34,733 nucleotides of DNA from a virus, in the IMG/VR virus record IMGVR_UViG_3300017917_003145, positions 1 through 34,733 of that record; one strand, given 5' to 3'. Below are positions 22,225 to 30,330 of this stretch, piece by piece (the first letter of the stretch is position 1; every line of letters begins with the position of its first letter). The notes under the pieces were generated by a model that saw nothing but the letters and a program-made list of their open reading frames with translations, did not search any database and was not told where the DNA came from. The position numbers and the translations under genes were made by a program.

Positions 22225-23153
22225 TTGTTAATGTACTTTATTTCGCCGGCTGTTTGTCCGACTTTTATTGATTTCAATTCACCCGGTTTTCTTAATTCTA
22301 TAATTGAGTATGCCGGCTCGCAGTTATAAAGATACACAGTTTCGAATCCTATACTCTCGGACATTGGAACCAAAATACTCTCTGGTACATAAGTCATATA
22401 ATAGTTTTCGGCATATCCGGCTGCTGCTGGCAAGTCTGCGTTGTTGTAGGTAAAAATAATTGTACCGCCCGGACGTAGCCAATCCATGGCCTGAATTAAC
22501 AATTGTTTGATGCTATCTATGCTAAGATAATTAAAAAAGTTATAACTAAAAATTAGCCCAAACTGATTTTTTGGTAAGTTTGGAATTTTATAGAAATCGT
22601 GAATCAAATATTTTCTAACCCGGCCTTGGTAGAGTGGAGGAAATTGTGCTATTGCACTTGATAGAAAATCAGAAAAAACGTCTGCAATATAAAGTGGATC
22701 ACTAGCAACTAGATATTTGGTCCACTGGCCATCCTTGCATCCTATTTCCAATGCTGGATATTGCCAATTACTATAAAGATTAATTCGTTGTAATAATATT
22801 TGTTCAAAGTCTTGATCTGGAGTAATTGATCTTGTTTGTCTAATAGTATCTGGATCTAAATACTTCAATTCAAGTTGATAATTTTCAGCAAAAAATTTTG
22901 CCGATAATTGATTGATTTTATCTTGCACTGATGCAACAAGACTAGTCAAATGTTCACAGTCTCTTTGAAATAATTGATCAATTTCTTTATGAGCATTAGC
23001 CAGTTCGGTAATTTTTGACGACAGTTCCGGATCAATGTCATAAGTTAAATTTAATAATCTTGAATAGTTTTTTTCGAGTTCGGTATTCAACCCGGTAACT
23101 TCCAAAGCTTTGGCCAATTGATTACGTAGTCTAACTAATTCATTGAGTTTCAT
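22221..23153 (-). CDS. SAM-dependent methyltransferase-like protein with N-terminal coiled coil, 310 aa
   Basis: The N-terminal roughly 105 residues form a Leu/Gln-rich helix (LSSKITELANAHKEIDQLFQ). A class I methyltransferase fold follows: YPALEIGCKDGQWTKYL is the SAM-binding motif I, GRVRKYLIHDFYKIP a later strand, FGLIFSYNFFNYL motif IV and WLRPGGTIIFTYNN motif V/VI. It may modify a small molecule, lipid or sugar; no DNA-binding motif is visible. It starts at 23153 (ATG), just past the polymerase stop codon, with a late-type motif 24 bases ahead. Confidence 0.75.
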   Translation of the reverse strand: MKLNELVRLRNQLAKALEVTGLNTELEKNYSRLLNLTYDIDPELSSKITELANAHKEIDQLFQRDCEHLTSLVASVQDKINQLSAKFFAENYQLELKYLDPDTIRQTRSITPDQDFEQILLQRINLYSNWQYPALEIGCKDGQWTKYLVASDPLYIADVFSDFLSSAIAQFPPLYQGRVRKYLIHDFYKIPNLPKNQFGLIFSYNFFNYLSIDSIKQLLIQAMDWLRPGGTIIFTYNNADLPAAAGYAENYYMTYVPESILVPMSESIGFETVYLYNCEPAYSIIELRKPGELKSIKVGQTAGEIKYINN

Positions 23154-23177
23154 CAAGTCACACTGTTGTTGATAATC

Positions 23178-23185
23178 TATTTATT
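23178..23185 (-). promoter_or_regulatory. T4-late-type promoter-like octamer before the methyltransferase
   Basis: The minus strand reads AATAAATA, one base off the T4 late consensus, 24 bases before the ATG at 23153. It overlaps the DNA polymerase stop codon. The spacing matches the octamer at 4017-4024. Confidence 0.35.
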
Positions 23186-25841
23186 CGAAGGTAAACAAGC
23201 TATCAAATGTTGTTTTAATATCTGTATGACTAGGAATATCCCACTCAAGAACGCCTAATAAGTTTTCTACCTTTTGATCAACAATAGTAGATTCCATTAG
23301 TCCATCGTCAAAGGGCAAATCTTTGAACCACTGTGGGATGTGTGTTTCGTCTGTAGGATAACCGACACTAGTGTAGCCTAGCGGATTATCTTTTAATTTA
23401 CACACAATAGTTTTCATGCCATCAACAATAGCCATACTGTAATTGTCACCGTGCATTCTGCGCAAGTTATTCCAATTCATAGCAGCACGAACGTGTCCGG
23501 GCATGTTCGCCTTGCCTAGTCGTTCTTCTTCGCGAGTATAATTAGTTAAATTATTAACACGTTTAGGTGTTCCTTTTTCCCATGCTGGTCGATCTTGGAA
23601 CGCAATCTTGAATTCTCTAACCTTATCATATACATGTTCCTTAGTACAGCCGGTTAGAACATCAGTTAGTAAATCACTTAAGAAGTCTTGTACAACCTTG
23701 GGTGTATCGGACCGCTTGAGATCAAGACCCATAGCCTTTACTTTGCCAGGCTTACCATAGGTGTCCAATCTGTTGCCTTCGAGATCATAAATTAGAACAG
23801 CATAGCGTTTCTTCTTTATAAATAGGCCCTTGCTAGCAACAAGCTCTCGTCCGCCTTTAATGAGCTCACCCATCGATCGCGGTACATGACAGGCTCGTTC
23901 CATAAATGCCGGAAAGCTTGCGTTAACTTGTTCAGCGATCGAGTCGTATAGTTGCACACAGATTTCTTTGTTCCATTCCATTCGTCCTGATTCAACTTCG
24001 TCTTTAATTGCCGGCCAAGCTGTAAAATAGCATGAATCAGTGTCGCCATAGATGATACTTTTACCAACATGGTCGTACTCTCCGAAGATACACTCATTGA
24101 TATACGCATCCATGTGTTTTGCGATGATTCGTCCAGTGAGAGTAGTACTTTGACCAATCCTTTTGTCGAAAAATCTACAACCTGGATTGAGAATTGCTCC
24201 GTAGAGACTGTTAAGATTAATCTTTTTGACAAGTTGTCGTTTGTCCCAGAATGCCTTATCTTCATCGGTGGTGGCTTCCTTCTTTTTCTTTTGCAGTTCT
24301 TTTCGTTCTGCATACCAGCGTTCTAGCAAGCCCGGAACAACTGCTTTTTGCTCATAGCTAAAGATAGTTCCGTTAGCACTCAACATCCAAGGTTGATTAC
24401 TGTCAAAGATCATGCGCCAAATATCGGCAGCACTCATTACATCCTCGCCGCCGGCTTCCCAGTCAACGGTAATTTCTGTGCCAGGTTCGGCATTCATTAC
24501 AGCTTGATATTCGAGACTACCAAACATGTTTTCCCAAGCATCTGCGAAGGAACTTCCGCTGGCCATTTTTTCTTGAATATACCTATCTGTCATTATCGGC
24601 CGGAGTTGACCAACAATGGACTCTTGTGCCATGTTAAGAGCGCGGATCGCTGAGGGGTATAGACTGTTGATGTCGATCGCCCCGATCCAGTTGTGCATTC
24701 CTTTTTTCGGGAAAGCAACATAGGCACCTGCTGCTTGTGTGTCTCCTTGTTCATCTCTTCCTTTCCTATTAGGTACTACCATACCTCGTTGATGTGCTTC
24801 GTTGATAATTGCCTGCTCAGTTACTGCTACAGCACCCATTGTGGTTGCCAATAAAACTGTGTTATCGTGTGCAAGTTCGTTAGCTAGATCTAGGAACCGC
24901 AGTTTCTTATCTAGTTTGGCAACAAGCATAGTATCTTGCCTGTTATAGTCAATGAACTTGGGAAAGTCTTTGTTGTATAGCTGATCTAGTGTGCCTTCGT
25001 ATTGTGTCTTGCGCTCATCTAGTTCATATTCACCAATGGCATCCAATGAATAACTGTGTCGTTCTTCATATGTATATTTGCGATAAAGTTGCATATAGTC
25101 CATATGCACTCGGCCAATCAAATCAAATGTGAGATTCTCGGCACCAAAGCGTTCGAAGGTGCGTTGTTTGGGCAGTTGCCCCCACAGGCAGAAACGTCTA
25201 GTATCGTCTTTGCTCAACACTCTAGTGACACGCATGGTCATGTACGGAATATCAAAGCCTTCTGAGTTCCATCCACTTAGTATATCTGCATCGTCGATAA
25301 TGTCAAGGAATGTGTTAAGCATGTCCTCTTCGCGTTCAAAGAGGAAACAGTTGTCATACTTGTTACAAATTTCTTGTGCAGTTTCCCAACTGTACGATTT
25401 AGGAGGAACTACAAGTGTAACCAGTTTGTTCATCCAGTCTAGGTAAACTGAAATAGCGGTAATAGCATTGAACGGATCTTCGGGTCGGCTAAAACCTCTT
25501 ACTGGATCAAAGTCGACCTCAATGTCAAAAAACGCAGTTTGTAGCTTGGGAGAATTTGCCCCAAGGTAGTGTTCTTCAAGGCAACGGAATACAGGATTGA
25601 TATCCGACTCCCAAAGACGCTTGTTAGAATTAATACGTAGTTCTTTTTGGAACTCCTTATACGAGCGACTGGAAAACCTACTAACGGGAGTACCGTAGAC
25701 AGTACGGAACTTACCACGCGGGTCATCGTAGTAAAAGATATACGATGCTGGGTATTCTCTATATACCCTTTGTCCGTCGACCCGTTCAACAACATGGATG
25801 CGATCCTGATTACGATCATAAAGTGCGTCAACATAGCTCAT
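23181..25841 (-). CDS. Family B DNA polymerase, T4 gp43 type, 886 aa
   Basis: This is the phage replicative DNA polymerase. Exonuclease motifs are FFDIEVDFD (near residue 105), GWNSEGFDIPYM (near residue 192) and DYNRQDTMLVAKLD (near residue 300). Polymerase motifs are IDINSLYPSAIRALN (motif A, near residue 393), KKINLNSLYGAI (motif B, near residue 550) and IIYGDTDSCYF (motif C, YGDTDS, near residue 600). The 886-residue length is close to the T4 enzyme (898). The C-terminus (FDSLFTFE) resembles a clamp-binding peptide. All key acids are present. Confidence 0.97.
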   Translation of the reverse strand: MSYVDALYDRNQDRIHVVERVDGQRVYREYPASYIFYYDDPRGKFRTVYGTPVSRFSSRSYKEFQKELRINSNKRLWESDINPVFRCLEEHYLGANSPKLQTAFFDIEVDFDPVRGFSRPEDPFNAITAISVYLDWMNKLVTLVVPPKSYSWETAQEICNKYDNCFLFEREEDMLNTFLDIIDDADILSGWNSEGFDIPYMTMRVTRVLSKDDTRRFCLWGQLPKQRTFERFGAENLTFDLIGRVHMDYMQLYRKYTYEERHSYSLDAIGEYELDERKTQYEGTLDQLYNKDFPKFIDYNRQDTMLVAKLDKKLRFLDLANELAHDNTVLLATTMGAVAVTEQAIINEAHQRGMVVPNRKGRDEQGDTQAAGAYVAFPKKGMHNWIGAIDINSLYPSAIRALNMAQESIVGQLRPIMTDRYIQEKMASGSSFADAWENMFGSLEYQAVMNAEPGTEITVDWEAGGEDVMSAADIWRMIFDSNQPWMLSANGTIFSYEQKAVVPGLLERWYAERKELQKKKKEATTDEDKAFWDKRQLVKKINLNSLYGAILNPGCRFFDKRIGQSTTLTGRIIAKHMDAYINECIFGEYDHVGKSIIYGDTDSCYFTAWPAIKDEVESGRMEWNKEICVQLYDSIAEQVNASFPAFMERACHVPRSMGELIKGGRELVASKGLFIKKKRYAVLIYDLEGNRLDTYGKPGKVKAMGLDLKRSDTPKVVQDFLSDLLTDVLTGCTKEHVYDKVREFKIAFQDRPAWEKGTPKRVNNLTNYTREEERLGKANMPGHVRAAMNWNNLRRMHGDNYSMAIVDGMKTIVCKLKDNPLGYTSVGYPTDETHIPQWFKDLPFDDGLMESTIVDQKVENLLGVLEWDIPSHTDIKTTFDSLFTFE

Positions 25842-25850
25842 AGGTATATT

Positions 25851-25985
25851 TTATTTTTTTATAAAGAAAAAATCAACGATGTATTCACAAAGTTGAGCAA
25901 ATTGCAGGCATGAAAACATAATAATCGCCATTACGAATCCAAGTAACGCCCAATAACCAAACATAGTTAGCATAATCTCAAACAT
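25851..25985 (-). CDS. Small membrane protein, 44 aa
   Basis: The frame begins MFEIMLTMFGYWALLGFVMA, overlaps the upstream stop by one base (TAATG), and ends FFFIKK ten bases before the polymerase start. A single membrane span is likely. Of the stretch between the two flanking genes, it fills nearly all. Function unknown. Confidence 0.6.
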   Translation of the reverse strand: MFEIMLTMFGYWALLGFVMAIIMFSCLQFAQLCEYIVDFFFIKK

Positions 25986-26272
25986 TAAGTCAACATCCTT
26001 ACTAGTCCTACAGTATCAATTGTAGTAAGCAGGAGGTAGTTAGCAAGCATGCCGAAAGATTTCCTGCTATAAGCAGCCCAAGCATAGATAGCACAGCCAA
26101 CAATCCACACAGGGTAAAGAACCAAGAGGGGCGGTGTTGGTACGGTAAGTGCCATTGCAATGCTACACCCAATACTAATAAGCCAAGCAACCAACTCGGC
26201 GATAAAGCGAATACGATGAGTGCGAAAGTCATCCTTGATCCAATTAAAAATTTTTGATACAATACTATTCAT
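25985..26272 (-). CDS. Integral membrane protein, 95 aa
   Basis: Three hydrophobic helices: FIAELVAWLISIGCSIAMAL, LLVLYPVWIVGCAIYAWAAY and MLANYLLLTTIDTVGLV. From memory it resembles a small membrane family found in cyanophage-like myoviruses. It overlaps the glycosyltransferase-like gene by eight bases. The function is unknown. Confidence 0.75.
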   Translation of the reverse strand: MNSIVSKIFNWIKDDFRTHRIRFIAELVAWLISIGCSIAMALTVPTPPLLVLYPVWIVGCAIYAWAAYSRKSFGMLANYLLLTTIDTVGLVRMLT

Positions 26273-27350
26273 TTAATAGACTTAGAAATTTTATATATGT
26301 ACTGGTATCTTTTAATCGAAATAAATTTCTTACGTTGTGTGCTTGCATCAAAATTAAATCGTTACGAGTAAAGGTACGATGTGTTTTTAATTCTTTTACG
26401 AGATTTACTACAGCGTCCATTCTATCGTTTAAATTGTACAAGGTATCATACGACTCCGAAAACAAATGATCACACGTCATAAATCCCAAATCTTTAAGAA
26501 ATTCTACATATTTGTAAGTGCCCATAATAACAAACGGGTGGCCCAACACTAGGCATTTTAAAGTTTTTTCAGTTATATGAAATTCGTTATTTTCAGCTTC
26601 AGTTTCAACTACTACACTAAATTTAGTGTGTGTAAATAACTCCGGTTTAGTAAAATAACTCAGCACATACTTGTGCTTACTGTTGCCAATTGGGGAATAA
26701 AATTCTTGTTCGAATTTTTGCCGTGATCGACTGTAGGAAATATCCAAGTTAATAAGATCATGATGTCCTAGCAACTCGCCAAAATAACTTGATAACGAAT
26801 TTGATAGATCAACTTGAGATTTAAGTTTAGTAATAAAAGTGTCGCGCCAGGGTTTTCCTCGTCCAGCTAGGCAAAGAAAATCATAAATTGGATTATATTT
26901 TTTTGGTACATCAATATCTAATAGGTAATGATAAAGATTTGCTGCATTTGCCAGTCTATTTTTAACATCATTGATTTCCCACGACATATAAACCAATGAA
27001 TAATTAAAACCAGTCCATTGATACTCTTTTTCGTTCCACCACGATTCGGAAAAAATTATATATCGTTTAGACAAATCAAATGTCTTTAAACTTATTAGAT
27101 CAATTAGTTGCCGTAGAGTTTCGACTACTATTATATTGGTATTGTGGAATTTGATATTTTTATTTTTATATAATTCAAAAACATCAACGATTAAAACAGT
27201 ACCAGACTCTTCGTTAGTAAAACTAAATTCCGTGCGAGATTGATTATGCAATATTTGTTCGGAGCTCTGAAAATAATCTAAATTGGTAACAAAGCTCCGA
27301 ACACTATTACACCCAAATGAATCTTGATCAGGAAAAAATTTAACAATCAA
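26265..27350 (-). CDS. Glycosyltransferase-like protein (GT10/fucosyltransferase-like C-terminus), 361 aa
   Basis: The C-terminal half shows FSVVVETEAENNEFHITEK followed by TLKCLVLGHPFVIMGTYKY and FLKDLGF, the donor-binding pattern of GT10-like transferases. NPIYDFLCLAGRGKPWRDTF opens the second domain. The N-terminal half has no recognised motif. The start is TTG at 27350, overlapping the dsbA-like stop (TTGA). The sugar and acceptor are unknown. Confidence 0.6.
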   Translation of the reverse strand: MIVKFFPDQDSFGCNSVRSFVTNLDYFQSSEQILHNQSRTEFSFTNEESGTVLIVDVFELYKNKNIKFHNTNIIVVETLRQLIDLISLKTFDLSKRYIIFSESWWNEKEYQWTGFNYSLVYMSWEINDVKNRLANAANLYHYLLDIDVPKKYNPIYDFLCLAGRGKPWRDTFITKLKSQVDLSNSLSSYFGELLGHHDLINLDISYSRSRQKFEQEFYSPIGNSKHKYVLSYFTKPELFTHTKFSVVVETEAENNEFHITEKTLKCLVLGHPFVIMGTYKYVEFLKDLGFMTCDHLFSESYDTLYNLNDRMDAVVNLVKELKTHRTFTRNDLILMQAHNVRNLFRLKDTSTYIKFLSLLNE

Positions 27351-27610
27351 AGAGTCTTGCCTACTGTTTGAAGAATGGTGTTAAGTTCTTCGTTGTCGGC
27401 GTTTTCGTCGCCTAGTTTACTTTTATGTGCAATTTTAATTGCCTTCTTGAGAATAGCAGGTTTGATTTCCATTTCTTCTGCTACTGCTTTGATAGTATCG
27501 CTAAGTCCGGCGTTGAGATCTTCGACCTCTTGCATGATAGCCATACCTTCGTTAATAATTTGAGTTAGTTTTGCTTTTTGTTCAGCAGAGAACATACGTG
27601 ATCCAGACAT
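27347..27610 (-). CDS. dsbA: DsbA-like double-stranded DNA-binding protein, 87 aa
   Basis: The Lys/Glu-rich helical protein (MFSAEQKAKLTQIINEGMAI near the start, then EMEIKPAILKKAIKIAHKSK) is a good match in length and pattern to T4-like phage DsbA, which binds dsDNA near late promoters. Its start is either 27610 or the internal Met at residue 6. It is preceded by a promoter and a structured leader. The assignment is by pattern, not motif. Confidence 0.55.
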   Translation of the reverse strand: MSGSRMFSAEQKAKLTQIINEGMAIMQEVEDLNAGLSDTIKAVAEEMEIKPAILKKAIKIAHKSKLGDENADNEELNTILQTVGKTL

Positions 27611-27633
27611 TCAGGTCTCCTAGTAAAAATGTA

Positions 27634-27662
27634 ATTATAAACAATTGTGCTTATAAAAGCAA
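27634..27662 (-). promoter_or_regulatory. Sigma-70-like promoter for the DsbA-like gene
   Basis: TTGCTT (27662-27657) and TATAAT (27639-27634) are separated by 17 bases on the minus strand. An AGGAGA ribosome site follows before the start at 27610. It lies downstream of the structured region at 27681-27747. Confidence 0.5.
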
Positions 27663-27680
27663 TAGAAGTTTGCTCACTTT

Positions 27681-27747
27681 AACCTGTTTCGGGCACGACT
27701 CCGAGTTAGGTAGCGCAGCAGCCGCGCACACCGGTCCTAAGGGTGTT
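27681..27747 (-). other. GC-rich structured intergenic region (candidate RNA element)
   Basis: In the direction of transcription three hairpins can form in a row. ACACC pairs with GGTGT, then GCGCG with TGCGC (one G-U), then a bipartite stem ACCT-TCGG with CCGA-AGGT around a symmetric AAC/AAC internal loop. The stretch is clearly more GC-rich than its neighbours and has no open frame. It could be a processed RNA, an attenuator, or a folded end of the 59-aa gene transcript. No known riboswitch consensus is recognised. Confidence 0.35.
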
Positions 27748-27748
27748 C

Positions 27749-27928
27749 TTATTTTTTAGGTTCGCAAGTGCGAGTCCTAATTGTAGTTCCATTGGACTGA
27801 AGTTCTTCTTTCCACTCAGAACATATTTGAATTTCTTTTTTATCCGGCGAAATTTGATCAACTGTCCAATTGGCTCCCATCCATCCTAGAGCACTAAAAA
27901 ATCCCCATACTAATATTTCTCCAATCAT
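27749..27928 (-). CDS. Small membrane-anchored or secreted protein, 59 aa
   Basis: It begins MIGEILVWGFFSALGWMGAN, overlapping the hydrolase stop (ATGA), then has a short soluble tail with two Cys (QICSEWKEEL and RTRTCEPKK). The N-terminus is a membrane anchor or signal sequence. Near its stop the DNA forms a long hairpin (27756-27780). The role is unknown. Confidence 0.6.
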   Translation of the reverse strand: MIGEILVWGFFSALGWMGANWTVDQISPDKKEIQICSEWKEELQSNGTTIRTRTCEPKK

Positions 27929-28497
27929 TTTGGCAATCTCTGATCAATGAGTTCAATGACTTGATCGTTGAGTACCACTTCGTAATGATTACAATCCAAT
28001 TCGATCAATTCCATAATATCTTCGCGTTTACGCTGGCTGGCTATTGTAACAACTCCGTCGTTGGGGGCAGGAATCCAAGGAGCAGATCCTTGTGTAGTTA
28101 CAATATTGGTCCATGGACAATTGATTTGAATTGATCTAGCATGTTTCATAGCCCAAGAATTTGGACCAATATCTTTGAGTAATCTGCTATAAGGCAGGAA
28201 ATATTTTGCTACGTCGGCAACTTCTGCACCACCGTACGGTGTGCTTAGGGTTATTGCACCTAATACTTGATTAGGAAATTTATTAGCAAGATGAATGGCA
28301 TAAATGCCACCCAGACTGTGACAAATAAAAAACATGTTTTTTTGAGCTGATAATAGCTCTTCCATGTTGGCTAAATTTTTTTCAAAACCGTTCCTGCTGT
28401 CATAGTTGATCAGCAGTTCCTGGCCTTTAATATGTTTTCGTATATAATTGAAACTTTCACTAGTGGCACTGGCACCGTGAATATAAACTAGAATCAT
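27925..28497 (-). CDS. Alpha/beta hydrolase (lipase/esterase-like), 190 aa
   Basis: A serine hydrolase fold. VYIHGAS near the N-terminus supplies the oxyanion loop. The nucleophile elbow is ICHSLGGIYAIHLANKF (S61), with Cys where Gly is usual in GxSxG. PAPNDGVVTIAS holds the acid (D147) and CNHYEVV the catalytic His (H171). All three catalytic residues are present. No signal peptide is visible, so a cytoplasmic substrate such as a lipid or small ester is likely. Confidence 0.8.
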   Translation of the reverse strand: MILVYIHGASATSESFNYIRKHIKGQELLINYDSRNGFEKNLANMEELLSAQKNMFFICHSLGGIYAIHLANKFPNQVLGAITLSTPYGGAEVADVAKYFLPYSRLLKDIGPNSWAMKHARSIQINCPWTNIVTTQGSAPWIPAPNDGVVTIASQRKREDIMELIELDCNHYEVVLNDQVIELIDQRLPK

Positions 28498-28501
28498 GCA
28501 A

Positions 28502-28936
28502 TTATTTTAAAGTTGATCTTAACATCCAGCAATGCTTGGCATGTGCGTCTTGACGGTCAGCATAGAAATTTGAGAGCCCAAACTCCTTGTGTGCTTCGGC
28601 TAATTCAAAAACAACTTTATAAATTTCAATCATTTTTTCGCAGTCTTGCTGTAATTCTGCAAGCATAGCTTCAGCGGGCATAATATCAGTTTCGTCTTCG
28701 ATTGCAGACAACATACTAAAACGACCGAAACTGGCCGGAGTATATCCGCCAATCTTACGAATATTTTCAGCAAATGCATCAATATTGTCTTGTACTTCGC
28801 TGTAAATAGTATCTAGTAAAGAGTGATACTGCGGAAAATTGGATCCTTCAACGTTCCAATGAAAAAATTGCGCTTTAACCATAAACGCATATTCGCTAGC
28901 AAATGCAACTTTGCTTAATTTAATAAGTTCTTCCAT
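28502..28936 (-). CDS. Dps-like ferritin, 144 aa
   Basis: A DNA-protecting ferritin-like protein. The ferroxidase motif HWNVEGSNFPQYHSLLDTIY followed by DNIDAFAENIRKIGG matches the Dps pattern (His, His, Asp and Glu ligands of an inter-subunit site). The N-terminal helix (LIKLSKVAFASEYAF) and four-helix pattern are complete. It could store iron and guard DNA from oxidative damage, perhaps the packaged or replicating phage DNA. A CATAAATA octamer (28945-28952) lies only eight bases before the start. Confidence 0.85.
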   Translation of the reverse strand: MEELIKLSKVAFASEYAFMVKAQFFHWNVEGSNFPQYHSLLDTIYSEVQDNIDAFAENIRKIGGYTPASFGRFSMLSAIEDETDIMPAEAMLAELQQDCEKMIEIYKVVFELAEAHKEFGLSNFYADRQDAHAKHCWMLRSTLK

Positions 28937-28952
28937 AGCATTGTTATTTATG

Positions 28953-29552
28953 TTATAAAATATATTTTTTTAGTTTGCTTGCAACTAAGTCAAACGACGG
29001 GTTATCTTCAAACCTACAAGTCAATACAACTCTAAATTTATCCGAATTATTAACACCCCTATGCGGTTTGTTAGTTCTGACTATGGATATACTTTTTTGC
29101 GAAGGCATAAAATCTATACATTCAAGCTTGTTAGCAATCCTGTCGTCAATAACATTGTAATCTGTCTCGTTGCTTATAGCAGGCAGTCCAACAATATCAG
29201 AGTGAAAAAATTCAAGATGTCCTACTAGACTCAAGTCAAAGTGCAAAGAAGTATTACAAGTTTCACTATAATAAGTGTCTGTGTGAGTGACCCCAACAGT
29301 ATGTGGAGGAACTACTAAAAATACACTATTAGATCTAAAAGTTAATCCCAATAGACGCATCAGTTTAATAAACTGAGGTTTCACTACTTTTTCTGTTGGG
29401 ATCATGTAGAGAGAGGATTTGTTGTCAAGATGATTTAATTCTGATTGATTACCAAGCTCGTCGGTTATTTTTAATAGTTCTTCGACGGAATGAATTAAAA
29501 TATCCTCGTATGTCCATTTGAGTCTTTTAAAGTTATTTTCCTTGCCCTGCAT
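28953..29552 (-). CDS. 2-oxoglutarate/Fe(II) oxygenase-like protein, 199 aa
   Basis: The double-stranded beta-helix pattern is visible: VGVTHTDTYYSE (H90, D92), a distal His in TNKPHRGVNN (H164) and an Arg in KFRVVLTCRF (R174) for 2-oxoglutarate. FFHSDIVGLP lies between. It could hydroxylate a protein, sugar, lipid or base. The start at 29552 overlaps the end of the small basic gene by 20 bases. The family call rests on this pattern alone. Confidence 0.55.
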   Translation of the reverse strand: MQGKENNFKRLKWTYEDILIHSVEELLKITDELGNQSELNHLDNKSSLYMIPTEKVVKPQFIKLMRLLGLTFRSNSVFLVVPPHTVGVTHTDTYYSETCNTSLHFDLSLVGHLEFFHSDIVGLPAISNETDYNVIDDRIANKLECIDFMPSQKSISIVRTNKPHRGVNNSDKFRVVLTCRFEDNPSFDLVASKLKKYIL

Positions 29553-29676
29553 ATTTTTTATGACTCTTTTTTGAATGTTTACTCATTGAACTAGTCTTAA
29601 CTCTGCGTCCACCTTGGTTTGTGAGTTTTATTACTTTTTTGATTTGTTTGTTGTTGGTTGTTCCGGGTTTTGCCAT
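29533..29676 (-). CDS. Small very basic protein, 47 aa
   Basis: The frame begins MAKPGTTNNKQIKKVIKLTN and is full of Lys, Arg, Ser and His (SKHSKKSHKKY), with a charge typical of nucleic-acid-binding tails. It has a strong AAGGAG ribosome site. From memory similar small basic proteins recur in aquatic T4-like phages. It may condense DNA or bind RNA; the function is unproven. Confidence 0.7.
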   Translation of the reverse strand: MAKPGTTNNKQIKKVIKLTNQGGRRVKTSSMSKHSKKSHKKYAGQGK

Positions 29677-29691
29677 GCTATTCTCCTTGAA

Positions 29692-30330
29692 TTATTCCCA
29701 TGCTACCATTTTAAAACGCTCTTGTACTACACCAAAATATTTACATTTGTATTCACTTTGTGCAAAAAAGTCTAAATGATGCCACTCTTCTTTTTTATTT
29801 AACAGTTGTTGTGCTGCATCATTCCAATCGATGTTGGCCAATATAGGTTCCACGTGTGCTTTTATTTCCTGTAACTCGTAGTAATCGAAGCCGTCGTATT
29901 CCCAGTGCAATATTTCAAAACAGTTACCATAGCAATCTGCATAGTCCATGCTAAAGTCCAATCCCCATTTAGGACGTAATCTAATCAATTGCCAGATTCT
30001 GGGAAAATACTTTGTCCACATTTTGAGTTGACTCAAGGCTTCGCCTTTGAATCCTTTGCGTTCAAATAATAAACTGTGATTGAGAATAGCACCCTCTACT
30101 TTATCAGTCTGATCAAACCATGGTTGTTTGACTGCTGTTCTATGGCTACGATGTAGTTCAGTTTTTGTTAGGTTCACATCAGCAAACAATTTTTCTAGTT
30201 CAGTTAAATCGTAACCGTTTTGATCAAATAATTCTAGATGACGTATCTTTGGGGCAAAATGACTTTCAATGGGAATAGACCAATAGCCATTAGAATCCCA
30301 TTGATTATTGGTAAGAATAAAATCCTGCAT
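29692..30330 (-). CDS. Conserved phage hypothetical protein, 212 aa
   Basis: The start at 30330 (MQDFILTNNQWDSNGYW) overlaps the upstream stop (TAATG). It is Trp/Tyr-rich, with HSLLFERKGFKGEALSQLK, MWTKYFPRIWQLIRLRPKWG and GLDFSMDYADCYGNCFEILHW regions. No membrane segment. I do not recognise the family. Gene order suggests late or structural functions. Confidence 0.65.
   Translation of the reverse strand: MQDFILTNNQWDSNGYWSIPIESHFAPKIRHLELFDQNGYDLTELEKLFADVNLTKTELHRSHRTAVKQPWFDQTDKVEGAILNHSLLFERKGFKGEALSQLKMWTKYFPRIWQLIRLRPKWGLDFSMDYADCYGNCFEILHWEYDGFDYYELQEIKAHVEPILANIDWNDAAQQLLNKKEEWHHLDFFAQSEYKCKYFGVVQERFKMVAWE

Noticed and set aside
23810-24320. Long minus-strand frame of 165 residues inside the polymerase
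   Set aside because: It is a shifted frame within the family B polymerase and covers motif B and C in another frame; the real frame has all the motifs.
27755-27780. tRNA T-arm-like GTTCG...CGAGTCC on the plus strand
   Set aside because: No acceptor, D or anticodon arm could be placed; the segment is the coding end of the 59-aa gene and folds as one simple hairpin.
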